From: Rhodanobacter sp. Root480
GTDB taxonomy: Bacteria; Pseudomonadota; Gammaproteobacteria; Xanthomonadales; Rhodanobacteraceae
NCBI RefSeq assembly: GCF_001426645.1
Contig: NZ_LMEX01000003.1
Location: 97,449-161,448, forward strand
Length of the DNA: 64,000 bases
Direction of reading: 5' to 3'
The notes under the pieces are model-generated. The model did not search any database and was not told where the DNA came from. It was given only the letters and a program-made list of their open reading frames with translations. Below are positions 38,126-46,451 of this stretch, piece by piece (position 1 is the first letter of the stretch; each line of letters starts with the position of its first letter). The translations under genes and the position numbers were made by a program.

Positions 38126-38350
38126 TTATAGCTTGCGTGCGTAGTCGTCGTGCACGAAGCGGCTGACATAGGTGGAAAGCCCCAGGCCGGCTTGCGCCAG
38201 TTTTTGCATGTTCGCAATGTGTTCGCGGCCGGTGGCCTTGTCGGTGTATTCGTAAATATCGCCATTGACGAAACGGACGCGGATGAAACCGTCACCGCAC
38301 TCGTAGGCGGTGACGCCGGACTTTCCGTCGAGATTCCGGTAACGCTTCAT
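38126..38350 (-). CDS. Small KTSC-like protein in the nrd operon
   Basis: A 74-residue protein. The pattern GVTAYECGDGFIRVRFVNGD followed by IYEYTD, and the later AQAGLGLSTYVSRFVHDDY, resembles the KTSC fold (a small beta-barrel-like domain ending in a YIxxxxxxY helix), although the KTSC signature residues are imperfect. It starts 16 bases after the nrdA stop and precedes nrdB, so it should be under the same control. Function unknown; an accessory role for ribonucleotide reductase is only suggested by position. Confidence 0.72.
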   Translation of the reverse strand: MKRYRNLDGKSGVTAYECGDGFIRVRFVNGDIYEYTDKATGREHIANMQKLAQAGLGLSTYVSRFVHDDYARKL

Positions 38351-38366
38351 CGCGACACCTCATGCG

Positions 38367-40802
38367 CTATTGGCAGGCTTCGCAATACTCCGGATTCTCC
38401 AGTGAACAAAACACCGCGGCGTTCGCCTGAGCCTGGTCAGGTGCTGCCGACACCGTGGTCTTGGCGATCTTCGTCGCCGGTCGTGAGCGCAGGTAATACG
38501 TGGTCTTGATGCCGGCCTTCCACGCGTACATGTACATCGAGCTCAACTGGCCGATGTTCGGGTTTTCCATGAACAGGTTCAGCGACTGGCTTTGGTCGAT
38601 GTACGCGCCGCGTGCGGCGGCCAGTTCGATCAGTGCTTTCTGCGGCAGTTCCCACACGGTGCGGTAGATCGCGCGCAGGCGTTCGGGGATGGCGTTGATG
38701 TTCTGGATCGAACCCTCGGCCAGCTTGATTGCGTCGCGTACCTCGGGTGTCCACAGACCCAGCGCTTTCAGTTCGTCGGCGAGGTAGCGGTTTACCTGCA
38801 GGAAATCGCCGGACAGCGTCTCGCGCTTGAACAGGTTGCTGACCTGCGGCTCGATGCATTCGTAGCAGCCGGCGATGGACGCAATGGTGGCGGTGGGCGC
38901 GATCGCAATCAGCAGCGAATTGCGCAGGCCGTGTTGCTTGATCTTTTCGCGCAGGGCGTCCCAGCGCGCCATGTTATGCGGGGTGATGTTCGGCCAATGG
39001 TCGAATTGCAGTTCGCCATTTGCGGCGCGGCTTTCGGCGAAGCCGGGATGCATGCCTTCTACCTCGGCCAGTTCGCACGACTGGGACAGCGCATTGAAAT
39101 AGATTTCCTCCGCGATGCGGGTCGACAGTGCCAGTGCTTCGGCCGAGTCGAACGGCAGGCGCAGTTTGAAGAACACGTCCTGCAAACCCATTACGCCGAG
39201 GCCGACGGGCCGCCATTTCATGTTCGCCGTGCGCGCCGTGGCGATCGGGTAGTAGTTCAGGTCGATCACGCGATTGAGCTGACGGACCGCGGTGCGCACG
39301 GTGGCGGCGAGCTGGTCGTAATCGAACACGCCATCGACGACGTGGCGCGCCAGGTTCACCGAGCCCAGGTTGCACACGGCCGTCTCGTCCACCGAGCTGA
39401 CTTCGAGAATCTCGGTGCACAGGTTGGACAGGTGGATCACGTTCCCGGGTTTGGCCGTCTGATTGCTGGTGGCGTTGCAGCGGTCCTTGAACGTCATCCA
39501 GCCGTTGCCGGTTTGTGCCAGCGTGCGCATCATGCGCGCGTAGAGTTCGCGTGCCTTCACCGTTTTCACCGCGAGGCCATCGGCCTCGGCTTGGGCGTAC
39601 GCGGTGTCGAATGTCTCGCCCCAGCTGTCGACGAAGTGCGGCACCACCTTCGGGTCGAACAGCGACCAGTTGCCGTCGCTCTCGACCCGGCGCATGAATT
39701 CGTCGGGGATCCAGTTGGCGATGTTGAGGTTGTGCGCGCGGCGGGCGTCGTCGCCGGTGTTGTCGCGCAGCTCCAGGAAATCCTCGATGTCGGCGTGCCA
39801 CGTTTCCAGATACACACAGGCCGCACCCTTGCGCTTGCCGCCCTGGTTCACCGCGGCGACCGAGGCGTCCAGCGTCTTCAGCCAAGGCAGCAACCCGTTG
39901 GAGTGGCCGTTGGTACCGCGGATCAGCGAGCCGCGCGAGCGCACCCGCGAATAGGCCAGGCCGATGCCGCCGGCAAACTTCGACAGCTTCGCCACATCGG
40001 CGTACTTGTCGTAGATCGACTCCAGCGAATCGACCGGCGAATCCAGCAAATAGCAGGAGCTGAGCTGCTCGTGGCAGGTGCCGGCGTTGAACAGGGTGGG
40101 CGAGCTGGCGATGTATTCCAGCGACGACAGCAGCCGGTACAGCTCCAGCGTCTCGCCGATCTCGTTGCCGCCCAGCGCGCAGGCGATGCGCATGAAGAAA
40201 TGCTGCGGCGTCTCGATCACCAGCCGCAGTTGCGGATGGCGCAGCAGGTAGCGGTCGTACACGGTGCGCAGGCCGAAATACTCGAAGCGGCGCGTGGCCA
40301 ACGGGTCGATCGCGTCGTTCAACTTGCGTGCGTTGGTGGCTACGAAATCGCGCAGGCGGTCGTTGAGGATGCCCAGCTCGGCGCCGCGCGCAATCGACTG
40401 CGAGAAGCTCTGGATCTCCTGGCCGCTGACCTCCTTGTCGATGTAGGCGCCGAGCAGGCGCGCGGCGAGCTGGCCGTATTCGGGTTCTTCGGCGGTCAGT
40501 GAGGCGGCGGTGCGGATCGACAGCTGGTCCAGCTCCTGCGTGGTGGCGCCGTCGTACAGGCCACCGATGGTCTTCAGCGCCACGCGCAGTGGATCGACCC
40601 CGTGCAGGCCTTCGGCGCTGCGCGTCACGGCGCGCACGATCTTGTTGACGTCGACGGCTTCCTGGCCGCCGTTGCGCTTGGTGACGTGCATCGACGCCGC
40701 GCTGTGCGGCGGGGTCAGGGTGAGCGCGGTTTCGGGGAGGGCGACAGGGGGTTCGGCGGGCGCGATGGCGCGCTCGCGTTCGGCGGTATCGAGGGCTTGC
40801 AT
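38367..40802 (-). CDS. nrdA: Class Ia ribonucleoside-diphosphate reductase, alpha subunit
   Basis: An 811-residue catalytic subunit that reduces ribonucleoside diphosphates. Residues about 39-125 form an ATP-cone (MHVTKRNGGQEAVDVNKIV), implying dATP feedback. The radical site is Cys462 in SNLCTEILEVSS with Asn and Glu at the usual spacing. The paired cysteines are in NAGTCHEQLSSCYLLD and the C-terminal electron-transfer pair in ENPEYCEACQ. The first 38 residues are a low-complexity extension before the cone; a start at that methionine would also make a normal protein. A cobalamin riboswitch lies upstream. Confidence 0.95.
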   Translation of the reverse strand: MQALDTAERERAIAPAEPPVALPETALTLTPPHSAASMHVTKRNGGQEAVDVNKIVRAVTRSAEGLHGVDPLRVALKTIGGLYDGATTQELDQLSIRTAASLTAEEPEYGQLAARLLGAYIDKEVSGQEIQSFSQSIARGAELGILNDRLRDFVATNARKLNDAIDPLATRRFEYFGLRTVYDRYLLRHPQLRLVIETPQHFFMRIACALGGNEIGETLELYRLLSSLEYIASSPTLFNAGTCHEQLSSCYLLDSPVDSLESIYDKYADVAKLSKFAGGIGLAYSRVRSRGSLIRGTNGHSNGLLPWLKTLDASVAAVNQGGKRKGAACVYLETWHADIEDFLELRDNTGDDARRAHNLNIANWIPDEFMRRVESDGNWSLFDPKVVPHFVDSWGETFDTAYAQAEADGLAVKTVKARELYARMMRTLAQTGNGWMTFKDRCNATSNQTAKPGNVIHLSNLCTEILEVSSVDETAVCNLGSVNLARHVVDGVFDYDQLAATVRTAVRQLNRVIDLNYYPIATARTANMKWRPVGLGVMGLQDVFFKLRLPFDSAEALALSTRIAEEIYFNALSQSCELAEVEGMHPGFAESRAANGELQFDHWPNITPHNMARWDALREKIKQHGLRNSLLIAIAPTATIASIAGCYECIEPQVSNLFKRETLSGDFLQVNRYLADELKALGLWTPEVRDAIKLAEGSIQNINAIPERLRAIYRTVWELPQKALIELAAARGAYIDQSQSLNLFMENPNIGQLSSMYMYAWKAGIKTTYYLRSRPATKIAKTTVSAAPDQAQANAAVFCSLENPEYCEACQ

Positions 40803-40804
40803 GG

Positions 40805-40838
40805 GCAGGTGGCTCCGGCATGGACATCAAACACCTGC
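40805..40838 (-). promoter_or_regulatory. Hairpin enclosing the nrdA ribosome-binding site
   Basis: On the minus strand GCAGGTG and CACCTGC form a perfect 7-bp stem ending three bases before the nrdA ATG. The only Shine-Dalgarno-like sequence, GGAGCC, lies in the loop at the foot of the 3' arm. This could be the expression platform of the upstream riboswitch acting on translation. Pairing with the aptamer has not been demonstrated. Confidence 0.4.
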
Positions 40839-40963
40839 TCCCGCGCGCAGGGCCTGAAGCGATGGATCCCGGGGGAGCCGCACGCGGCCCCGACAAAGGC
40901 CCGCGCCACGACGTGTTTCCCCGCGGAAACCGTCACTACGCACCGGGACATGTTCGCCCCGAT

Positions 40964-41146
40964 GTGCCGGCAGGTCTTCGGACTTGCGGACGAGGATCAC
41001 GACGATCCACCTACTTGCCCCCGCTTCCCGGCCGCAGAGGACCAGTGCATGTGGAGGTGTTCGTTTCCGCTTTACCGCTGCGGGGCAGTTCCGGATTTAC
41101 ACCGGATTCCCTTTTAAGCCCGACCGATGTTGGGTCGGCCGGGCAC
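40964..41146 (-). ncRNA. Cobalamin (B12) riboswitch upstream of nrdA
   Basis: Read on the minus strand, the segment has the conserved core GGGAATCCGGTGTAAATCCG, then CTGCCCCGCAGCGGT, and ends in the B12 box AGTCCGAAGACCTGCC. The closing helix P1 pairs GTGCCcGGC with GCCGGCAC. Order and spacing match the cobalamin aptamer (about 183 bases). It starts about 345 bases before nrdA and ends about 160 bases before it. By family knowledge B12 binding should reduce expression of the class Ia reductase when a B12-dependent enzyme can take over. Confidence 0.93.
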
Positions 41147-41290
41147 CGACGCACACAACATATCGGGTACGTTTGGCGTGGTCAACCCAATAGCTTGTGT
41201 GTGCCCCAAAACCGGGTTTTCAGCGCGGAGGTGTCGTCATGGGTGACGTGAGCGGGTGTCCGCGCGTGGGTTTCGCCCTGCGCAAGCCGC

Positions 41291-41782
<492 letters not shown>

Positions 41783-41810
41783 TTACCTCGACGAGTGCGA
41801 GGCGCTGTCC

Positions 41811-42071
41811 ATGATGGATAGGCAGGATATCGATCAGATTGCCCTGCGGCTTGTGTCGTTGGTACCGCCAGGACTGGCACAGGCGCATCAGGATTTGCGA
41901 GCCAACTTCCAGGATGTTCTGGCGCAGGGACTGCGCCGCCTCGACCTGGTCACCCGCGAGGAATTCGACGTCCAGACCCAGGTTCTGGCGCGCACACGCG
42001 CGAAAATCGACGAACTCGAGCAACGCGTGGCCGAATTGGAGGCTGCCGTCGCCCACCGCGGGACACCGTAA
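41811..42071 (+). CDS. ubiK: Ubiquinone biosynthesis accessory factor UbiK (BMFP/YqiC family)
   Basis: An 86-residue protein of the YqiC/BMFP family. The first half is amphipathic (IDQIALRLVSLVPPGL) and the second is a coiled coil (REEFDVQTQVLARTRAKIDE), as in trimeric membrane-fusogenic proteins. In E. coli UbiK works with UbiJ in the Ubi complex for aerobic ubiquinone synthesis; ubiJ and ubiB occur further on in this window. Two consecutive ATG codons leave a one-codon doubt in the start. A terminator follows. Confidence 0.9.
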   Translation: MMDRQDIDQIALRLVSLVPPGLAQAHQDLRANFQDVLAQGLRRLDLVTREEFDVQTQVLARTRAKIDELEQRVAELEAAVAHRGTP

Positions 42072-42088
42072 CACCCAGCTCCCGGGAG

Positions 42089-42140
42089 CCGCCCCCGATC
42101 CGTCACCTCACCCCGAGAACGATCGGGGGCGGTTATTTAT
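42089..42140 (+). terminator. Rho-independent terminator after ubiK
   Basis: CCGCCCCCGATC and GATCGGGGGCGG form a perfect 12-bp stem with a 20-base loop followed by TTATTTAT. It lies 17 bases after the ubiK stop and about 60 bases before comM. Confidence 0.8.
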
Positions 42141-42202
42141 CAACGGATGGAGTCGCCCGGCGTGCCTGTCAGCGATCGTTCCCAGCGCCGACCTGTGTCT
42201 GC

Positions 42203-43717
42203 ATGAGCCTCGCCGTTACCCTCAGCCGTGCCCAGGAAGGGATCGCCGCGCCGCAGGTCATGGTCGAGGTGCATCTCTCCGGTGGCTTGCCGTCTACCAA
42301 TATCGTGGGTTTGCCCGAGGCCGCGGTGCGCGAAGCCCGTGACCGCGTACGCGTGGCGATCCAGAACACGGCCTTCGAATATCCCGGCCGCCGCGTCACG
42401 GTGAACCTGGCGCCAGCCGAGCTGCCCAAGGATGGCGGCCGCTTCGACCTGGCGATCGCGCTGGGCATTCTTGCGGCCAGCGGACAGGTGCCGCGCGACA
42501 AGCTGGATGACTGCGAATTCCTGGGCGAGCTGGCCTTGACCGGCGCGCTGCGCCGCGTCTCGGGTGTGCTGCCGGCCCTGCTGCGCGCGCGTGCGCGTGG
42601 TCGCCGGGTGCTGGTGCCTTACGAAAACTCCGCCGAAGCCGCGCTGGTGCCGGATGTGGATGTGCGGGTGGCGCGTACATTGGCCGAGGTGTGCAGCTGG
42701 CTGCGCGGGGCGGAAGAGCTTTCCGCACCGGTCGCCACGCCCAGCACCGGTGGCGCCGATGACGGCCCCGATCTCCGCGACGTGCGCGGTCAATTGCAGG
42801 CGCGTCGGGCGCTGGAAATCACCGCCGTGGGCGGCCATCACCTGTTGCTGATGGGCCCGCCGGGCACCGGCAAGACGATGTTGGCCGAGCGCCTGCCGGG
42901 CATCATGCCGCCGCTGTCCGAATCCGAGGCGCTGGAAACCTGCGCGGTGGCGTCGGTGTCGGGGCAGGTCATCGATCTGGCGCGCTGGCGCCGGCGGCCG
43001 TTCCGGGCGCCGCATCACACCGCATCGGCGGTGGCGCTGGTGGGCGGCGGGTCGTATCCGCGGCCGGGCGAGATTTCGCTGGCGCACAACGGCGTGCTGT
43101 TTCTGGACGAGCTGCCCGAGTTCAGCCGGCAGGTGCTGGAGGTGCTGCGCGAGCCGATGGAGTCGGGCCAGATCCTGATTTCGCGCGCCGCGCGCCAGTC
43201 GATGTTTCCCGCCCAGTTTCAGCTGGTGGGTGCGATGAACCCGTGCCCTTGCGGCTACGCGGGCGACCCCACGCAACGCTGTCACTGCACGCCAGACCAG
43301 ATCCAGCGCTACCGCTCGCGCATTTCCGGGCCGTTGCTCGATCGCATCGACCTCTGCGTTGAAGTGCCGCAGGTGCCACTGGCTGATCTGGGCGGGCCGC
43401 GTTCCGGGAATGACGAGGACTCCGCCACGGTGCGCGCGCGAGTGCTGGCCGCGCGGCGGCAATCGCTGATGCGGGCGGGTCGGCCCAACGCGGAGATCAG
43501 CGTGCGCGAGCTGGAGCGTGATTGCGCGCTGGGGCCGCCGGAACGGCGCTGGTTCGAGACCGCACTGGAGCGCCTGGGCCTGTCGGCCCGCGCCTATCAC
43601 CGCGTGCTGCGGGTGGCGCGCACCATTGCCGATCTGGACGGTGGCACCGCCCTGCTCGAACGCGAGCACCTGGCCGAGGCGCTGCAATATCGGCGGGTCC
43701 AGAGCCCGGGCCGCTAG
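42203..43717 (+). CDS. comM: YifB/ComM family AAA+ ATPase (Mg-chelatase-like)
   Basis: A 504-residue hexameric AAA+ protein. The N-terminal Lon-like domain contains SGGLPSTNIVGLPEAAVREA. Walker A is GPPGTGKT at 218-225, Walker B is LFLDELPEF, and the zinc-finger-like AMNPCPCGYAGDPTQRCHC segment precedes the RISGPLLDRIDL arginine-finger region. In Vibrio and Haemophilus ComM is a helicase that extends heteroduplex in natural transformation. The gene stands alone. By homology it suggests transformability but does not prove it. Confidence 0.94.
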   Translation: MSLAVTLSRAQEGIAAPQVMVEVHLSGGLPSTNIVGLPEAAVREARDRVRVAIQNTAFEYPGRRVTVNLAPAELPKDGGRFDLAIALGILAASGQVPRDKLDDCEFLGELALTGALRRVSGVLPALLRARARGRRVLVPYENSAEAALVPDVDVRVARTLAEVCSWLRGAEELSAPVATPSTGGADDGPDLRDVRGQLQARRALEITAVGGHHLLLMGPPGTGKTMLAERLPGIMPPLSESEALETCAVASVSGQVIDLARWRRRPFRAPHHTASAVALVGGGSYPRPGEISLAHNGVLFLDELPEFSRQVLEVLREPMESGQILISRAARQSMFPAQFQLVGAMNPCPCGYAGDPTQRCHCTPDQIQRYRSRISGPLLDRIDLCVEVPQVPLADLGGPRSGNDEDSATVRARVLAARRQSLMRAGRPNAEISVRELERDCALGPPERRWFETALERLGLSARAYHRVLRVARTIADLDGGTALLEREHLAEALQYRRVQSPGR

Positions 43718-43793
43718 CGCGACAATCTGCCGCTGTCTGGACGCGCCGGCCGGCGCATGGTTCGATGGCGCCCTGATATTTCCAAGGAATGCG

Positions 43794-45584
43794 ATGACTA
43801 TCGAGCTCGGCTTGATGCTCGCCGGCATGCTGATGATCGGCTTCCTGGCGCAATGGCTGGCCTGGCGGGTGCGGCTGCCGGCGATCCTGTTTCTGCTGCT
43901 TGCGGGCATCATCCTGGGGCCGGCCACCGGCGTGCTGAATCCCGACAAGCTGCTGGGCGACCTGCTGTTCCCGATCGTGTCGCTGGCGGTGGCGCTGATC
44001 CTGTTCGAAGGCAGCCTCACCCTGCGTTTCAACGAATTGCCGGGCATCGGCAATGCGGTGCGCGGGCTGGTCAGCTATGGCGCGGTCGCCGCGTTGCTGC
44101 TGCTGGCGCTGGCCGCGCATCTGGTGGCGGGGCTGAGCTGGCCGATCGCGCTGCTGTTCGGCGCGCTGGCCTGCGTCACCGGCCCCACCGTGATCGCGCC
44201 GATGCTGCGCACGCTGCGTCCGAACGCGCGCATCGCCAACACGCTGCGCTGGGAAGGCATCGTGATCGATCCGCTGGGCGCGCTGTTCGCAGTGCTGATC
44301 TACGAGGCCATCGTGTCGCAGCAGGAGGGCCACACGCTGGGCATCTTCGTGGCCACGATTCTCTGCGGCGCGGTGATCGGCGGGCTGGCCGCCATGGTGA
44401 TCGGCTTCCTGCTGCGGCGGCAGATGATTCCCGAGTACCTGCAGAATTACGCCGTGCTGGCGACGGTGCCGCTGGCCTTCAGCGTCTCCAATGCGCTGAC
44501 CCACGAATCCGGCCTGCTGGCGGTCACCATCATGGGCATCGCGCTGGGCAACATGCGCAACGTGCACATGGACGACATCCTCGACTTCAAGGAAAGCCTC
44601 ACCACGGTGCTGGTGTCGCTGCTGTTCATTCTGCTGGCGGCGCGTCTGCATTGGCCGCTACCCGATGGCATGCTGGGTGCGGGCATCGCCCTGTTCGTCA
44701 TCGCGCAATTGCTGGTGCGACCGGTGACGGTGGCCCTGTCCAGCATGGGCAGCAGCCTGACCTGGCGTGAGCGGGCGCTGATCAGCTGGGTGGCGCCGCG
44801 CGGGATCGTGGCGGCATCGGTATCGGCGTTGTTCGCGCTGCGGCTGGACGCGCTTGGCGTGCCCGGCGCCGACGCCCTGGTGCCGCTGGTGTTCACCCTG
44901 ATCATTGGCACGGTGGTGCTGCAAAGCGCCACCGCGCGGCCATTGGCGTTGTGGCTGAAAGTGGCCGAGCCGGAGCCGCGCGGCGTGCTGATCTTCGGCT
45001 CCGACCACGTGGCGCGCGCGATCGGTACGTCACTGAAGGACGCTGGCTTCCGTATCGTGCTGGCCGACGATGACTGGGATGGCATCCGCCAGGCGCGCAT
45101 GGACGGGCTCAGCACGTTCTTCGGCAACCCCGCCTCGCCACACGCGGAGCGCCATCTGGATCTTGCCGGCATCGGCCGCATGCTGGGCATGAGCACCAAC
45201 CGCGAGCGCAACTCGCTGGCCTGTGTGTATTACCGGCAGGAATTCGGGCGCGACAAGGTCTATCGCCTGCGCAACCTGACACCGCAGGAAAGCACCGAGC
45301 GCGCAGCGTTCTCCGGTGGTTTGCTGTCACCGCCGCTGTTCGACGAGAACATGACCCACGGCCGCTTCGGCGAGATGCTGGCCAACGGCTGGCGCGTGAA
45401 GTCCACCCGGCTCACCGCCACCTTCGACTGGCCGCATTTCATCGAGCAATACGGCTCCGATACGGTGCTGATGTTCGGCGTCGAGGAAAAGGGTGTGCTG
45501 CGGGTGGCCTCCTCCAAGCGCGAGCTGGAGCCGCGGCCAGGCTGGACCGTGATCGCGCTGGTGCCGCCCAACAGAGGCGAGTGA
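43794..45584 (+). CDS. CPA1 sodium/proton antiporter with C-terminal TrkA-N domain
   Basis: A 596-residue inner-membrane antiporter. About twelve spans occupy residues 1-395, with the CPA1 motifs FEGSLTLRF and LRWEGIVIDPLGALFAVLI (acidic residues of the exchange site) and SWVAPRGIVAASV. A soluble RCK_N-like domain follows (GVLIFGSDHVARAIGTSL), with a C-terminal extension. The start MTIELGLM is preceded by AAGGA. It is distinct from the KefB-type CPA2 protein at 11478. Role: Na+ or K+ export and pH homeostasis. Confidence 0.9.
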   Translation: MTIELGLMLAGMLMIGFLAQWLAWRVRLPAILFLLLAGIILGPATGVLNPDKLLGDLLFPIVSLAVALILFEGSLTLRFNELPGIGNAVRGLVSYGAVAALLLLALAAHLVAGLSWPIALLFGALACVTGPTVIAPMLRTLRPNARIANTLRWEGIVIDPLGALFAVLIYEAIVSQQEGHTLGIFVATILCGAVIGGLAAMVIGFLLRRQMIPEYLQNYAVLATVPLAFSVSNALTHESGLLAVTIMGIALGNMRNVHMDDILDFKESLTTVLVSLLFILLAARLHWPLPDGMLGAGIALFVIAQLLVRPVTVALSSMGSSLTWRERALISWVAPRGIVAASVSALFALRLDALGVPGADALVPLVFTLIIGTVVLQSATARPLALWLKVAEPEPRGVLIFGSDHVARAIGTSLKDAGFRIVLADDDWDGIRQARMDGLSTFFGNPASPHAERHLDLAGIGRMLGMSTNRERNSLACVYYRQEFGRDKVYRLRNLTPQESTERAAFSGGLLSPPLFDENMTHGRFGEMLANGWRVKSTRLTATFDWPHFIEQYGSDTVLMFGVEEKGVLRVASSKRELEPRPGWTVIALVPPNRGE

Positions 45585-45844
45585 CCGGCAGCGGGTGCGA
45601 ACGGCGGTCCGAACCATCGAACGCGTGACCATCTCTCATTAGCCCCGTTCACGCCCACGATCGGGCTACGGTTCGCCTTCGCAGAATACGGCGCGCTCCG
45701 ACATCGCGCCGGACCCGTATCCGGTATAACGCATCGATGCGTCCCGCCAAGGAAGATCCCGCCATGTCCGTTCTGTCGTTCGAGGATTGCGCCGGCATGC
45801 GCGTCGTACCGTCAACGCCACCATTGACCCAGCAGGGAGTGCTC

Positions 45845-46438
45845 ATGTCTGATCGAACGTCCTCCTTCCGCGCCTTCCTCTGCGCCGCCACACTGTTGCT
45901 GATGACAGGATGCTACCCCGCCATGTCGACCCAGTCCGATTCCAGCAGCGCGCAAACATCGGGCTCCTCCATGTTTCCGTTGCGCTTCGTGAAGCACGAT
46001 TTCCAGGTGTTCTGCTACAACACCATCCGCTGTCACGTGATCTACAACGACTTCAACTTCAAGGCGGAGGAACGGCCTTCGCCGCCGCCGCCCTCGGCGG
46101 ATTACAGGGATCACTGGCCGTTCGCCTCCTATCTGGGCATCCGGAATTTTCCGCCGCCGGCCGAGGTGAACTGGACGTCGCTGGACGGTGTGGCACATAC
46201 CGCCAAGGTGGATATCGGAGCCATCTTCAAGGACGAACGTGCGTTGTACAGCGTGCCCGATGCCGAAATCCCCGATCGCTCCTGGGGAGGCGAGCCAGGC
46301 ATTCTGCTCGAAGTGAACGACCGCACGATCAGCGTCTACATGAAGGCATTCATTGCCACCAAGACCGAGCAGATCCCGGGCAACAAGGACAGCGATTTCC
46401 GGGACGACGTGATCCTGGCCTGGACACATACATACTGA
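45845..46438 (+). CDS. Putative lipoprotein, candidate immunity protein for the adjacent lipase
   Basis: A 197-residue protein with a type II signal peptide (FLCAATLLLMTGC) predicting an envelope lipoprotein. The mature part contains KHDFQVFCYNTIRCHVIYND, LGIRNFPPPAEVNWTSLDG and PGILLEVNDRTISVYMKAFI. I recognise no named family with certainty. It ends 13 bases before the DUF2235 lipase gene. Periplasmic lipoproteins in that position are the usual immunity partners of Tle-type phospholipase effectors, so that is the inferred role. GGGAGT precedes the ATG; an upstream in-frame extension is less likely. Confidence 0.7.
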   Translation: MSDRTSSFRAFLCAATLLLMTGCYPAMSTQSDSSSAQTSGSSMFPLRFVKHDFQVFCYNTIRCHVIYNDFNFKAEERPSPPPPSADYRDHWPFASYLGIRNFPPPAEVNWTSLDGVAHTAKVDIGAIFKDERALYSVPDAEIPDRSWGGEPGILLEVNDRTISVYMKAFIATKTEQIPGNKDSDFRDDVILAWTHTY

Positions 46439-46451
46439 AGGGAGCGCCGTC

